Assembly (NCBI RefSeq): GCF_024055605.1
Contig: NZ_JAMXLX010000001.1
Span: 310,001 to 374,000, forward strand
Reading direction: 5' to 3'
DNA: 64,000 nt
Origin: Ciceribacter sichuanensis
GTDB taxonomy: Bacteria; Pseudomonadota; Alphaproteobacteria; Rhizobiales; Rhizobiaceae
Shown here: positions 9,324-18,606 of the stretch, in pieces
How positions within the stretch are numbered: the stretch's first letter is position 1
Layout: each line of letters opens with the position of its first letter
Notes under the pieces: generated by a model
What the model was told of the DNA's origin: nothing
What the model saw: only the letters and a program-made list of their open reading frames with translations
Databases searched by the model: none
Position numbers and translations under genes: made by a program

Positions 9324-10118
9324 TCACTCCCACTCGTCGTCGGCTTCCTCTTCCGTCGTCCTGGCGCGGCTCTTGCCGAAGAAGCCCTCGAAACGCAGGA
9401 ATATGCCGTACATGAACAGCGTCATGGCGGCCATGGCGAACCACGTGATCGCATAGGACAGATGCGAATTGCGGAAATTGAGCACGGTCATGCCGCCGCG
9501 CGGCCATGCCTTCGGATCCGATCCGGCCTCCTGATCGACGAAATAGGGTGCGGCGGGAGAAAGCCCGAGCGTCTCGGTGATCGAGCCGATATCGCGGCGG
9601 AACCACTTGCGTCCTTCGGCATCGTTGGGGCGTGAAAACAGCCAGCCGCGATCTTCCGAAATCCTCAGCAGCCCGTCTATGGTCACCAACCCCTGCGGCG
9701 GCGTGCGCTTCGCAGGGTCCTTCAGGTCCTCCGGCACGAAGCCCCTGTTGATCATGACCACGGTGCCGTCGTCGCGCTTCAGCGGCGTCAGGATCCAGTA
9801 GCCGGGACCGAGAACGGTCGGCGTGTAGATCTGCACCTCGTCCTCGTTGAGGAAGGTGCCGGTCAGCGTGACGTGGCGGTATTCGTCGTTGCTTTGGGTG
9901 ATCGAGCCCCAGTCTGCCTCACCGGGAGCGGGGACGGCGGGTGCAGCGACCCGCGCGTCGACGTTCTGGATCAGATCCAGCTTCCAGTACAGCCGGTGCA
10001 CCTGCCACATGCCGAGCGATATGAAGCCGGCGGTCAGAAGGGCTGCAAGCGCCATAACGATCCAGAAGCGCGGGCGGATGATGATCGCCTTGATGTCGGG
10101 TGTCTTGCGGTCGGCCAT
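9324..10118 (-). CDS. SURF1 family protein (cytochrome oxidase assembly)
   Basis: 264 residues with two membrane spans, near the N-terminus (IVMALAALLTAGFISLGMWQ) and the C-terminus (YAITWFAMAAMTLFMYGIFL), and a periplasmic domain between, the classical SURF1 layout. The GMWQVHRLYWK stretch after the first span and MINRGFVP are family marks. SURF1 proteins help insert heme into heme-copper oxidases. The start at 10118 (MADRKTPD) is chosen because AAGGA lies nine bases ahead; the frame extends further upstream. It follows cyoD on the same strand after a hairpin. Confidence 0.92.
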   Translation of the reverse strand: MADRKTPDIKAIIIRPRFWIVMALAALLTAGFISLGMWQVHRLYWKLDLIQNVDARVAAPAVPAPGEADWGSITQSNDEYRHVTLTGTFLNEDEVQIYTPTVLGPGYWILTPLKRDDGTVVMINRGFVPEDLKDPAKRTPPQGLVTIDGLLRISEDRGWLFSRPNDAEGRKWFRRDIGSITETLGLSPAAPYFVDQEAGSDPKAWPRGGMTVLNFRNSHLSYAITWFAMAAMTLFMYGIFLRFEGFFGKSRARTTEEEADDEWE

Positions 10119-10140
10119 GGCAAGCGGTCCTTGAAACGAA

Positions 10141-10163
10141 GCGGGCGCCATTTTGGCGCCCGC
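10141..10163. terminator. Stem-loop between cyoD and SURF1
   Basis: GCGGGCGCCA pairs perfectly with TGGCGCCCGC around TTT. On the minus strand it follows cyoD and lies before the SURF1 start. A short mixed T stretch follows, so it may end or thin out the cyo transcript. Confidence 0.6.
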
Positions 10164-10171
10164 AAGTGTCG

Positions 10172-10633
10172 TCAATGCGTCTGATGTTCGGTGCCCGGTT
10201 CCGGCGCAATGCCGGTCGTCTCGCCATCGCCCATCACCTGCTGCATCGCGTCGTTGCCCATGGGCATCATGTTCGCGTTCATATTGTGCATGACCCAGAG
10301 CGAACCCGCCAGCACGATCATCAGGATGATGACGGTGAGCATGGTGGACGCCATGGTCCAGCCTTCTTCCTGGCTGTTGTTCAGGTGCAGGAAGTAGATG
10401 AGATGCACGATGACCTGCACGGCGCCGAGGCCCATGATGATCGCGATCATCGCAGTCTTGCTGATCTCGACTTCGGCCATGACTAGGCCGAAGGGGATGA
10501 TGGTCAGGATCGCGGCGAGCGCGAAACCGATCATCAGGGTCGAGTGGCTGCCGTGGCCGCCGTGATCGCCATGGCTGTCATGGCCGCCATGGGCGTGGTC
10601 TGCGTGAGCGGTGGAGTGGCTGTTGGAGCTCAT
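10172..10633 (-). CDS. cyoD: Cytochrome bo quinol oxidase subunit IV
   Basis: Small membrane subunit with three spans; [12 protein letters not shown] between spans two and three is typical of CyoD. At 153 residues it is clearly longer than the roughly 110 of E. coli. The extra length is a histidine-rich N-terminus (about ten His in the first 30 residues) and a methionine-rich then acidic C-terminus ([18 protein letters not shown]). Such tails could bind copper or another metal; this is inference. The start overlaps the cyoC stop by four bases. Confidence 0.92.
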   Translation of the reverse strand: MSSNSHSTAHADHAHGGHDSHGDHGGHGSHSTLMIGFALAAILTIIPFGLVMAEVEISKTAMIAIIMGLGAVQVIVHLIYFLHLNNSQEEGWTMASTMLTVIILMIVLAGSLWVMHNMNANMMPMGNDAMQQVMGDGETTGIAPEPGTEHQTH

Positions 10634-11253
10634 TGTACGATCCCCACGAGATAGACGAAGGAGAAGACACCGATCCAGATCAGGTCGAGGAAGTGCCAGA
10701 ACATGCTGAGCGTCGTCAGACGGCGGCGGTTGGCTTCGACCAGACCGCGCTGGCTGACCTGGATCATCAGCGTGACGAGCCAGATGAGGCCACCGGTGAC
10801 GTGAACGCCGTGGGTGCCGACCAGCGTGAAGTAGGCCGACAGGAAGCCCGAACGCTGCGGACCGGCGCCGATCTCGATCAGGTGATGGAACTCATAGATT
10901 TCCATGACGATGAAGCCGAGACCGAGCACGCCGGTGACGGCGAGCCAGCGAAGGACGCCGGCCTTGTTCGACTTGTCCATCTGCAGCATGGCGAGACCGA
11001 AGGTGATCGACGACAGGAGCAGCAGGACGGTTTCGGCCAGCACGAAGCCCGGCTCGAACAGGTCGGCCGGTGCCGGGCCGCCCGCAAAGGAGCGGCCGAG
11101 CACGGCATAGGTGGCGAACAGGCATCCGAAGATGATGCAGTCGCTCATCAGGTAGATCCAGAAGCCGATCGAGGTCGGGCTGCTGTGGTGGCCGTGATCG
11201 TCGTCTTCTTCGACGACGGTGACGGGAGAGTTGATCTTGACTGCTATGTTCAT
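10630..11253 (-). CDS. cyoC: Cytochrome bo quinol oxidase subunit III
   Basis: 207-residue membrane protein with five spans, like E. coli CyoC. Seen are [31 protein letters not shown], the THGVHV motif of subunit III, and [22 protein letters not shown] at the C-terminus. It belongs to the proton-pumping quinol oxidase. It overlaps cyoB upstream and cyoD downstream by four bases each, so translation is coupled along the operon. Confidence 0.95.
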   Translation of the reverse strand: MNIAVKINSPVTVVEEDDDHGHHSSPTSIGFWIYLMSDCIIFGCLFATYAVLGRSFAGGPAPADLFEPGFVLAETVLLLLSSITFGLAMLQMDKSNKAGVLRWLAVTGVLGLGFIVMEIYEFHHLIEIGAGPQRSGFLSAYFTLVGTHGVHVTGGLIWLVTLMIQVSQRGLVEANRRRLTTLSMFWHFLDLIWIGVFSFVYLVGIVQ

Positions 11254-13235
11254 GCCAGCGCCTCCTTGCTCAGCGCTTCCTGCTTGGCGATCTCTTCGAC
11301 CGGGATGTAGTAGTCGCGGTCATAGTTGAAGGTGTGGGCGATGCCGGTAACGAGCGCGGCGAGGAAGGCGAGAGCCGCCAGCCACCAGATGTACCAGATC
11401 AGCGCGAAGCCCAGGACCAGCGAGAAGAACGACAGGATAAGGCCCATCGAGGTTCCCTTCGGCATGTGGATCGGCCGGTATGTCGTCGACCAGCGGAAGC
11501 CTTCCTTCTTCATGCTCCACCAGGCGTCGATGCCATGGACACGAATCGTCTGCGGGAAGTTGTAGGGCGCCGGCGGAGAGGTCGTTGCCCATTCCAGCGT
11601 ACGGCCGTTCCACGGATCGGGACCGCAGCGCAGGGCTTCGCGGTTCTTGATCGAGACGGCGATGCCGATGAAGGTGGAGGCGATGCCGAGTGCGATCAGG
11701 ACTGCGCCGAAGGCGGCTACGATGAAGTAGATCTGCCAGGCGGTGTCCATGTACTGCGATACGCGGCGGGTAACGCCCATCAGGCCGAGCGCATAGAGCG
11801 GCATGAAGGCGAAGTAGAAGCCGACGAACCAGAACCAGAACGAACGCTTGCCCCAGGTGTCGTCAAGCTTGAAGCCGAACGCTTTCGGCCACCAGTAGGT
11901 GATCGCGGCGAAGACCCCGAAGACCACGCCGCCGATGATGACGTTGTGGAAGTGGGCGATGAGGAACAGCGTGTTGTGCAGCTGGAAGTCGACCGGAGGA
12001 ACCGCGAGCAGAACGCCCGTCATGCCGCCGATGGTGAATGTCACCAGGAAGCCGACCGTCCAGAGCATCGGAACTTCCATCCGTACCCGGCCCTTGTAGA
12101 TGGTGAAGAGCCAGTTGAAGATCTTGGCGCCCGTGGGGATCGAGATGATCATCGTGGTGATGCCGAAGAAGGTGTTGACGTTGGCGCCGGAGCCCATCGT
12201 GAAGAAGTGGTGGAGCCAGACGACGAACGACAGGACCATGATACAGGCGGTCGCATAGACCATCGAACGGTAGCCGAAGAGCGGCTTGCCCGAGAAGGTG
12301 GCGACGATTTCCGAGAAAACGCCGAACATCGGCAGGATCAGGATGTACACTTCCGGGTGGCCCCAGATCCAGATGAGGTTGACGTACATCATCGGGTTGC
12401 CACCAAGGTCGTTGGTGAAGAAGTGCGTGCCGATGTAACGGTCAAGCGTCAGCATGGCGAGCGTTGCGGTCAGGACCGGGAACGCGGCGACGATCAGGAC
12501 GTTGGCGCAGAGCGAGGTCCAGGTGAAGACCGGCATGCGCATCATGGTCATGCCCGGCGTGCGCATCTTGAAGATGGTCGCGATCAGGTTGATGCCCGAT
12601 AGCGTCGTACCCACGCCTGCGATCTGCAGCGCCCATAGGTAATAATCCATCCCCACCCCGGTTGAGTAGGCGGCACCCGACAGCGGCGGATAGGCAAGCC
12701 AGCCGACGCGTGCGAATTCACCGACGAACAGCGAGATGTTGATGAGGATCGCACCGGCAGCCGTCATCCAGAACGAGAAGTTGTTCAGGAACGGGAAGGC
12801 CACGTCACGGGCGCCGATCTGCAGCGGCATGACATAGTTCATCAGGCCGGTGATCATGGCCATGGCCATGAAGAAGATCATGATGACGCCGTGGGCGGTG
12901 AACACCTGGTCATAATGGTGCGCAGGCAGGAAGCCTTCGGCCCCGCCGGCCGCCATGGCCTGCTGGGCGCGCATCATCAGGGCGTCGGCGAAGCCGCGGA
13001 CGAACATGATGAACGCCATGATGATGTACATAATGCCGATCTTCTTGTGATCGACGGAGGTGAACCACTCGTTCCAGAGGTAACCCCACTTGCCGAAATA
13101 GGTGACCGCGCCGAGCAGCGCGATGCCACCCAGCACGACGGCACAGAAGGTGCCGACGAGGATCGGCTCGTGAAGCGGGAGGGCGTTAAGATCCAGCCGC
13201 CCGAAGATCAGGTGCTGAAGGTTTTCAGAGAGCAT
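11250..13235 (-). CDS. cyoB: Cytochrome bo quinol oxidase subunit I
   Basis: Catalytic heme-copper subunit, 661 residues (E. coli has 663). It carries the heme ligands in [14 protein letters not shown] and [12 protein letters not shown], the CuB/Tyr crosslink motif [12 protein letters not shown], and the CuB pair in [12 protein letters not shown]-channel residues around the WGHPEVY helix are present. It oxidises ubiquinol and reduces oxygen to water while pumping protons. The start overlaps the end of cyoA by 11 bases. Confidence 0.97.
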   Translation of the reverse strand: MLSENLQHLIFGRLDLNALPLHEPILVGTFCAVVLGGIALLGAVTYFGKWGYLWNEWFTSVDHKKIGIMYIIMAFIMFVRGFADALMMRAQQAMAAGGAEGFLPAHHYDQVFTAHGVIMIFFMAMAMITGLMNYVMPLQIGARDVAFPFLNNFSFWMTAAGAILINISLFVGEFARVGWLAYPPLSGAAYSTGVGMDYYLWALQIAGVGTTLSGINLIATIFKMRTPGMTMMRMPVFTWTSLCANVLIVAAFPVLTATLAMLTLDRYIGTHFFTNDLGGNPMMYVNLIWIWGHPEVYILILPMFGVFSEIVATFSGKPLFGYRSMVYATACIMVLSFVVWLHHFFTMGSGANVNTFFGITTMIISIPTGAKIFNWLFTIYKGRVRMEVPMLWTVGFLVTFTIGGMTGVLLAVPPVDFQLHNTLFLIAHFHNVIIGGVVFGVFAAITYWWPKAFGFKLDDTWGKRSFWFWFVGFYFAFMPLYALGLMGVTRRVSQYMDTAWQIYFIVAAFGAVLIALGIASTFIGIAVSIKNREALRCGPDPWNGRTLEWATTSPPAPYNFPQTIRVHGIDAWWSMKKEGFRWSTTYRPIHMPKGTSMGLILSFFSLVLGFALIWYIWWLAALAFLAALVTGIAHTFNYDRDYYIPVEEIAKQEALSKEALA

Positions 13236-14355
13236 TTGCAGCTCCTTTCTCGGGGGCGAGCGACATGGCGGCAGCCGCGGCGCTGATCAGGGTCTCGGAG
13301 GTGCAGAGCTGGTTGATTGCTGCTGCCTTGGCGATCGTCTCGGCGCTCGGGGTCTCGCGCTGGGAGGTGATCAGTTCGCCATGGCCATCCTGTGCCCGGT
13401 GTTCGTCGTATTCGTAGAGGCCCTTGTCCTTCAGGCCGTCGAGGCCGCCGCCGCCCTGCTCGTCCTGCATCATCATCTGATGCATGCAGACCTTGCCGGG
13501 TTCGACACACAGACCAACGATACGCTGGAACAGATCCGGCATCACGCCGGCATAGTGAGCTACCGGAACGGAGAAGGACGGCTTGTCCAGCTCAAGATAG
13601 GCATCCTGGGTCAGCTCGACGCCGCTGCCGCGAACCTTGGAAACCCAGGTGTCGAAGTCGGCATCGGTCATGGCGAGCGTCTGGAATTCCATCTGCGAGT
13701 AGCCGGGACCCGAATAGTTGGCCGAGCGGCCGTAGAAGGTACCGGGCTTGTCGGCGATCATGTGCAGCTTCGTTTCCATGGCCGGCATGGCATAGATCAT
13801 GCCCGCGAGCGCCGGTACGGAGAAGGCGTTCATCATCGAGGAAGCGGAGAGCTTGAGGTTGACCGGACGACCGGCCGGAATGGCCAGCTCGTTGACGGTC
13901 GCCACACCCTGCTCGGGATAGATGAACAGCCACTTCCAGTCGAGCGCGACGGCTTCCACTTCGATCGGCTTGCCGAAGCTTGCCTCGAGCGGCCGGTAGG
14001 GGTCGAGCCTGTGGGTGTAGATGTAGGTCAGCGTACCGAGGGCGGCGATGATCAGAACCGGAACGCCCCAGATGAAGATTTCGAACTTCGTCGAATGATC
14101 GAACTCGGGTTCGTAGTCGGTGTTGTCGGGCCGGTTGGCGCGGTAGCGCCACGGAAAATAGACGCCCATGATCATCACGGGGATGATGATGATCAGCATC
14201 AGCAGGGTCGAGTAGATCAGCAGATCGCGCTGTTGTTCCGCGACCCAGCCGGCCGGATCGAGCAGCACGTAGTTGCAGCCCGAAAGCAGCGACGCCGCTG
14301 CAAGAACGGGCGCGATGCGCAAGGTCTTCTTGAGAATGGTCATATCGTTCTTCAT
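13225..14355 (-). CDS. cyoA: Cytochrome bo quinol oxidase subunit II
   Basis: 376-residue lipoprotein subunit: an N-terminal signal with lipobox LLSGC, two membrane spans, and a periplasmic cupredoxin-like domain without CuA ligands, as expected for a quinol oxidase. The motifs [20 protein letters not shown] and [13 protein letters not shown] are diagnostic. The protein is longer than E. coli CyoA (about 315) because of a C-terminal tail with two Cys, a QGGGG stretch and an Ala-rich end. The start [10 protein letters not shown] at 14355 was preferred; MTILKK at 14343 and a GTG at 14370 are alternatives. Confidence 0.95.
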   Translation of the reverse strand: MKNDMTILKKTLRIAPVLAAASLLSGCNYVLLDPAGWVAEQQRDLLIYSTLLMLIIIIPVMIMGVYFPWRYRANRPDNTDYEPEFDHSTKFEIFIWGVPVLIIAALGTLTYIYTHRLDPYRPLEASFGKPIEVEAVALDWKWLFIYPEQGVATVNELAIPAGRPVNLKLSASSMMNAFSVPALAGMIYAMPAMETKLHMIADKPGTFYGRSANYSGPGYSQMEFQTLAMTDADFDTWVSKVRGSGVELTQDAYLELDKPSFSVPVAHYAGVMPDLFQRIVGLCVEPGKVCMHQMMMQDEQGGGGLDGLKDKGLYEYDEHRAQDGHGELITSQRETPSAETIAKAAAINQLCTSETLISAAAAAMSLAPEKGAANAL

Positions 14356-14529
14356 GGCGAGCAAGAGCACTCCTGCTTCGCCCGAGGCGACGCAGGTTGG
14401 CGGTTGTTGCTTGACGGCCGGCGGCCGAAGTTCCGACCGCGCGACCGTCCGTTATGAAGAAAAAGCTTGGGAGGATCTTCTTCGGAGGCCTTCCTGCTCC
14501 CATTTTTGAAAAAGGTTAAGTGGCCACCC

Positions 14530-14546
14530 TGTGACAAATCGTCACA
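14530..14546. promoter_or_regulatory. Palindrome TGTGACAAATCGTCACA upstream of cyoA
   Basis: TGTGA and TCACA arms flank a 7-base centre. It resembles CRP/FNR-family half sites, but the spacing is one base more than the usual CRP N6. It lies 175 bases before the cyoA start, on the side facing the operon. Confidence 0.45.
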
Positions 14547-14667
14547 AATGAGACCGTTGCAGGCGGTACCGATCACTTTTGCTTGATGAATTTGCCACAA
14601 AAGTGAGGAAAAATAGACGTTTATCAAATCTGACAGCGGGAGAGGTCAAGGTGTCGCAGCGTGCGCA

Positions 14668-14681
14668 TTGATCCCGATCAA
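14668..14681. promoter_or_regulatory. FNR/FixK-type box TTGATCCCGATCAA
   Basis: Exact TTGAT-N4-ATCAA consensus of anaerobic FNR/FixK activators in rhizobia. It is 313 bases from cyoA and 145 from the oligopeptidase start, so its target is uncertain; oxygen control of the quinol oxidase is the natural guess. Confidence 0.65.
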
Positions 14682-14825
14682 ACCGTGGAAAACCACCCCG
14701 AGGCCGCTTGCCTGTCGCAGTCCGGAACATTCTCCACCCCGTCGGATTTCGCCTTGATCGCCGCGCTGCCCCTCTCTATCTCTCTTTGAAGTCAACATGT
14801 TTTCCTTGCGAAGGAAGGTTCTGCC

Positions 14826-16934
14826 TTGTCCGTCTTCAACAATCTGCCCGCTGCCCCGAGTGCTGCCAAAAAGCCCGTCACCGACACCCGGCACAGCATC
14901 ACCCGCACCGACGATTATGCCTGGATGCGAGCCGACAACTGGCAGGCGATGTTCAAGGACCCTAGCCTGCTCGATGCGGAACTGCGCAAGCATCTGGAAG
15001 CCGAAAACGCCTATATGGAAGCGGCGATGGCTGATACCAAGGACCTCCAGAAGGTGCTGTTTGCCGAAATGAAAGGCCGTATCAAGGAGGACGATTCGTC
15101 CATCCCGATGAAGGACGGCCCCTATGCCTACGGCACCGCCTTCGTCACCGGCGGCGAGCAGCCGCGCTATTTCCGTATTCCCCGCGACGCTGACCACAAG
15201 GACGAGTCGGGTCGGAAGCTTCTGCTCGACGGCGATAAGGAGGCCGCCGGCAAGGACTATTTCCGTCTCGCCGGCATCGATCATTCGAGCGACCATGCCT
15301 TCGGTATCTGGGGTTATGACGACAAGGGCTCGGAATATTTCACGCTGCGTGTGCGCAATCTCGAAACCGGCGAGGATCTGCCTGACGTGATCGAAAACAC
15401 CGGCGGTGGCGGTGCATGGGCGCCGGATGGCAAGAGCTTCTTCTATACGCTGCAGGACGGGAACCACCGTCCGTCCAAGGTCTTCCACCATATCATCGGC
15501 CAGCCGCAGTCCGCGGACCGGCTCGTCTATGAAGAAGAAGATCCCGGCTTCTTCATGGGTGTCGGCGGCTCGCTGCTCGATGACTACATCTACATCGATA
15601 TCCACGACCACGAGACCTCGGAATATTACCTGCTCTCGACCAAGGACCTGACGGCGGCGCCGAAGCTGGTGGCAAAGCGGGAGGAAGGCATCGAATATTC
15701 GATGACCGAAGGCGGCGATGTCTTCTATATCCTCACCAACGACGGCGGCGCCAAGGACTTCAAGATCATGGAGGCCCCGGTCGAAGCGCCGGGCAAGGCG
15801 AACTGGAAGGAGATCGTCCCGCACGAGCCGGGTCGCCTGATCCTTTCCCACATGGCGTTTGCCCGCCATCTCGTCTGGCTGGAGCGCCGCGACGGCCTGC
15901 CGGTCATTATGATCCGCGACCGCAAGTCCGGCGAGGAGCATGCCATCGCATTCGCCGAGGAGGCCTATTCGCTCGGCCTGCAGGGTGCTGCCGAATACGA
16001 CACCGACGTCATCCGCTTCTCCTATTCGTCGATGACGACGCCGTCGCAGCTCTTCGACTACAACATGGCGACCCGCGAGCGCGTGCTCCTGAAGACCCAG
16101 GAAGTCCCCTCGGGTCATAATCCGGATGACTACGTCACCCGCCGCGTCTTTGCCGAAGCCCATGACGGCGAGAAGGTGCCGGTCACGCTCCTCTATCGCA
16201 AGGATACGAAGCTCGACGGTTCCGCACCCTGCCTTCTCTATGGTTACGGCGCTTACGGTATTACCATCCCGGCCGGCTTCAACACCAATTGCCTGTCGCT
16301 CGCCGATCGCGGCTTCGTCTATGCCATCGCCCATATCCGCGGCGGCAAGGACAAGGGCTTCTCCTGGTATGAAGACGGCAAGATGGAAAAGAAGGTCAAC
16401 ACCTTCAAGGATTTCATCTCCGCTGCCGATCATCTGGTGAAGGAAGGCTTCACGTCTTATGAAAACATCATCGCCGAGGGCGGTTCCGCCGGCGGCATGC
16501 TGATGGGCGCGGTCGCCAACATGGCGCCGGAGAAATTCGCCGGCATCATCGCCGCCGTTCCCTTCGTCGATGTCCTGAACACCATGCTCGACGATACGCT
16601 GCCGCTCACCCCGCCGGAATGGCCGGAATGGGGCAACCCGATCGAGTCGGAAGAAGAATATCGCTGGATCGCCGCCTACTCACCCTATGACAATGTCGGT
16701 GAGAAGCCCTATCCGCCGATCCTCGCGCTCTCCGGCCTCACCGACCCGCGCGTCACCTATTGGGAACCGACCAAGTGGGTGGCGAAGCTGCGCGAGAAGA
16801 CGACGGGTGAAGCCCCGATCCTTCTGAAGACCAATATGGCCGCCGGCCACGGCGGCAAGTCGGGCCGCTTCCAGCGCCTCGAGGAAATCGCCTTCGAATA
16901 CGCGTTTGCTATCAAGGTGGCGGGGAAGATGTAA
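14826..16934 (+). CDS. ptrB: Oligopeptidase B (S9A prolyl oligopeptidase family)
   Basis: Cytoplasmic serine peptidase of 702 residues with an N-terminal beta-propeller and a C-terminal alpha/beta-hydrolase domain. The catalytic triad is visible: Ser554 in EGGSAGGMLMG, Asp640 in LTDPRVTYWEP, His675 in AAGHGGKSGR. DDYAWMR near residue 30 and the acidic EEEYRWIAAYSPYDN region fit oligopeptidase B, which cuts small peptides after Arg or Lys. The start is TTG at 14826, supported by AAGGAAGG seven bases before it; no in-frame ATG lies nearby. A strong hairpin follows the stop. Confidence 0.93.
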   Translation: MSVFNNLPAAPSAAKKPVTDTRHSITRTDDYAWMRADNWQAMFKDPSLLDAELRKHLEAENAYMEAAMADTKDLQKVLFAEMKGRIKEDDSSIPMKDGPYAYGTAFVTGGEQPRYFRIPRDADHKDESGRKLLLDGDKEAAGKDYFRLAGIDHSSDHAFGIWGYDDKGSEYFTLRVRNLETGEDLPDVIENTGGGGAWAPDGKSFFYTLQDGNHRPSKVFHHIIGQPQSADRLVYEEEDPGFFMGVGGSLLDDYIYIDIHDHETSEYYLLSTKDLTAAPKLVAKREEGIEYSMTEGGDVFYILTNDGGAKDFKIMEAPVEAPGKANWKEIVPHEPGRLILSHMAFARHLVWLERRDGLPVIMIRDRKSGEEHAIAFAEEAYSLGLQGAAEYDTDVIRFSYSSMTTPSQLFDYNMATRERVLLKTQEVPSGHNPDDYVTRRVFAEAHDGEKVPVTLLYRKDTKLDGSAPCLLYGYGAYGITIPAGFNTNCLSLADRGFVYAIAHIRGGKDKGFSWYEDGKMEKKVNTFKDFISAADHLVKEGFTSYENIIAEGGSAGGMLMGAVANMAPEKFAGIIAAVPFVDVLNTMLDDTLPLTPPEWPEWGNPIESEEEYRWIAAYSPYDNVGEKPYPPILALSGLTDPRVTYWEPTKWVAKLREKTTGEAPILLKTNMAAGHGGKSGRFQRLEEIAFEYAFAIKVAGKM

Positions 16935-16938
16935 CGGC

Positions 16939-16975
16939 TGACGCATCGCGGCCCTTTTCGGGGCGCGATGCGTCA
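16939..16975. terminator. Terminator hairpin after oligopeptidase B
   Basis: TGACGCATCGCG (16939-16950) pairs with CGCGATGCGTCA (16964-16975), with an inner CCC/GGG stem and a T-rich loop. It lies five bases past the stop codon. No long T-tail follows. Confidence 0.65.
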
Positions 16976-16997
16976 GGATTTAAAGGGAGCCCATGGC

Positions 16998-17519
16998 ATG
17001 ACCGTACACGTTGCCTTACTCCGGGCCGTCAATGTCGGCGGGACCGGAAAGCTCCCGATGAGTGAGTTGAAGGCGCTCGCGGAAGGTCTTGGGCTCCGCG
17101 ACGTCTCGACCTACATCCAGAGCGGCAACCTGATCTTCCGCGACGATGAAGACGCTGCGTCCGTGGCGGGACGGCTCGACGCCGCGTTGGGTGAGAAACT
17201 CGGAAAGCCGCCGGGCGTTTTCGTCCGCAGCGCGTCGGAACTCGACGCCATCCTTGCGTCCAATCCCTTTCCTGACGCAACTCCCAGCCAATTGCTGGTG
17301 ACCTTCTTCGCAGAACCTCTGCCGGACAACGCGCTGTCTGGTCTTGTGGCGCCTGATGGCGAGGAGGTCGTCGTGCTCGGTCGCGAGATCTATGTACACT
17401 ATCCGATCGGTGCCGGCCGGTCGCGGCTGAAACTGCCGGTTCTCAAGCTAGGCACGGCGCGCAACATCAATACGGTGGCAAAGCTGTCGCAAATCGCGCA
17501 CGCCCTCGGTGAGGTCTGA
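16998..17519 (+). CDS. DUF1697 domain-containing protein
   Basis: 173 residues. The start region HVALLRAVNVGGTGKLPMSELKALAE, then STYIQSGNLIF and the C-terminal TARNINTV are the fixed marks of DUF1697. These proteins occur widely in bacteria; their function is not established. The ATG at 16998 follows AAGGGAG by about nine bases; the frame extends 30 bases upstream but without a better start. Confidence 0.88.
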   Translation: MTVHVALLRAVNVGGTGKLPMSELKALAEGLGLRDVSTYIQSGNLIFRDDEDAASVAGRLDAALGEKLGKPPGVFVRSASELDAILASNPFPDATPSQLLVTFFAEPLPDNALSGLVAPDGEEVVVLGREIYVHYPIGAGRSRLKLPVLKLGTARNINTVAKLSQIAHALGEV

Positions 17520-17695
17520 TCCGGACCGCAGCATTCCTTCAGGCAGAAGACAGGTCTTGCGGCGCGGGGTTGTTACCCGGCGGCGGCCTCGTTGTGCTCG
17601 TGCCGATTCGTTACGTCGTTCGCGCTTTTGAATTTTAGGCAAGTCTTGTCTGCGTCTTCCGCTTGGGCGACGCAAGCTTCGCGCAAGCTTCAGTG

Positions 17696-17712
17696 GTTAA
17701 CGATTAGTTAAC
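17696..17712. promoter_or_regulatory. Perfect CtrA-type box GTTAACGATTAGTTAAC
   Basis: TTAA-N7-TTAAC is the full binding motif of the alphaproteobacterial cell-cycle regulator CtrA, and this copy has both arms intact as GTTAAC repeats. It ends 22 bases before the ATG of the next gene, so CtrA would sit on or near that promoter. Confidence 0.68.
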
Positions 17713-17734
17713 TTTTGAAACGAGAGCTTCCGAC

Positions 17735-18043
17735 ATGCGAATCGACAGCAGTCTGAACAGCTATTATTACCAGAACCGATACATCCCGACCTCCATCGAG
17801 GGTGAGGATGGCGCCAGTGAGCAGGCGCCCGTTTCCACTCCGCGCGGTGTTGGTTCGAGTGGTTTCAGCAACTCGCTGGTTTCCAATTCGCTCGCGAGCG
17901 CGCTTTGGGTCGTTGAAGGCGGGCGCAAGCCCGTGCCGTCGATAACGCAGCGCGTTATGGTGTCGGATGACCGTAGCGACGCCCAGAAGGTCGAGGACCT
18001 CTACCGGGAATACGAGCCGAGCCTCGATGAATACGACGCCTGA
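17735..18043 (+). CDS. Small hypothetical protein downstream of a CtrA-type box
   Basis: 102 residues, no signal peptide or membrane span, no recognised domain. The N-terminus is Tyr/Asn-rich (SYYYQNRYIPTS), the middle is Ser-rich (SSGFSNSLVSNSLASAL) and the C-terminal third is acidic and probably helical (RSDAQKVEDLYREYEPSLDEYDA). It has its own upstream region and a Rho-independent terminator 28 bases after the stop, so it looks like a true monocistronic gene. The CtrA site suggests cell-cycle timing. Confidence 0.75.
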   Translation: MRIDSSLNSYYYQNRYIPTSIEGEDGASEQAPVSTPRGVGSSGFSNSLVSNSLASALWVVEGGRKPVPSITQRVMVSDDRSDAQKVEDLYREYEPSLDEYDA

Positions 18044-18070
18044 GGGGGCGCTCATCCATGGATAGTCCAG

Positions 18071-18091
18071 AGGCGCCTTCGGCGCCTTTTT
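18071..18091 (+). terminator. Rho-independent terminator
   Basis: AGGCGCC-TTC-GGCGCCT followed by TTTT; ends the small CtrA-box gene. Confidence 0.85.
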
Positions 18092-18139
18092 CGTGTCGGC
18101 AAGCCTGCTTCTTGATTCCACGAGCGGTGCGTCCTAATT

Positions 18140-18156
18140 TCTCTAGAGACTAGAGA
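18140..18156. promoter_or_regulatory. MerR-type operator TCTCTAGAGACTAGAGA
   Basis: A perfect 7-base inverted repeat around AGA, of the CTCTAG...CTAGAG form seen at promoters of PbrR/CadR-like MerR regulators. It lies 26 bases before the MerR start codon and is probably autoregulatory. Confidence 0.6.
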
Positions 18157-18182
18157 TTTTGAGGGCGCAAGAGGACGCAGGA

Positions 18183-18596
18183 ATGTTTTCGATTGGAGAT
18201 TTGTCCCGGCGCACCGGGGTCAAGGTGCCAACGATCCGTTATTACGAGCAGATGGGCCTGATTGCGGCGGCCGACCGCACGGAAGGCAATCAGCGTCGAT
18301 ACGAGCAGGCCGATCTCGAGCGGCTCGCCTTCATCCGCCACGCCCGCGATCTCGGTTTCCCGATCGATGCAATCCGCGAGCTGTTGGCCTTAAGCCGCCA
18401 TCCCGACGAACCCTGCGAGCGCGCCGACGATATCGCCCGTGAACAACTGGTCGAGGTGCGCGAGAAGATCGCCCGCCTCAGGAAGCTGGAGGATGAACTG
18501 GAGCGCATCGCCTCCCATTGCGGGGGGCATAGCGTTGGCGATTGCTATGTCATTCGAGCGCTGTCCGACCACGGTCTCTGCAACCACGAGCATTGA
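18183..18596 (+). CDS. MerR family transcriptional regulator
   Basis: 137 residues. The N-terminal winged helix is textbook MerR (FSIGDLSRRTGVKVPTIRYYEQMGL), followed by the RRY and HARDLGF segments and a long dimerisation helix (VREKIARLRKLEDEL). The C-terminus has a cysteine- and histidine-containing tail (CGGHSVGDCYVI, then HGLCNHEH), which could sense a metal or redox signal. The cupin gene starts 11 bases later, so the two form an operon. ATG at 18183 is preferred over an upstream in-frame TTG. Confidence 0.88.
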   Translation: MFSIGDLSRRTGVKVPTIRYYEQMGLIAAADRTEGNQRRYEQADLERLAFIRHARDLGFPIDAIRELLALSRHPDEPCERADDIAREQLVEVREKIARLRKLEDELERIASHCGGHSVGDCYVIRALSDHGLCNHEH

Positions 18597-18606
18597 GGAG
18601 ATAGGC

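Larger units (their letters stand above)
14356..14825. other. Long regulatory intergenic region between cyoA and oligopeptidase B
   Basis: 470 bases without a believable gene, between divergent genes. It contains a 17-base palindrome (14530-14546), an FNR/FixK-type box (14668-14681) and the ribosome-binding site of the peptidase gene (AAGGAAGG at 14811-14818). Confidence 0.7.

Noticed and set aside
14646-16433. 595-residue open frame antisense to oligopeptidase B
   Set aside because: The opposite strand has an intact catalytic triad and family motifs; the antisense frame is a by-product of high-GC codon use and shows no domain.
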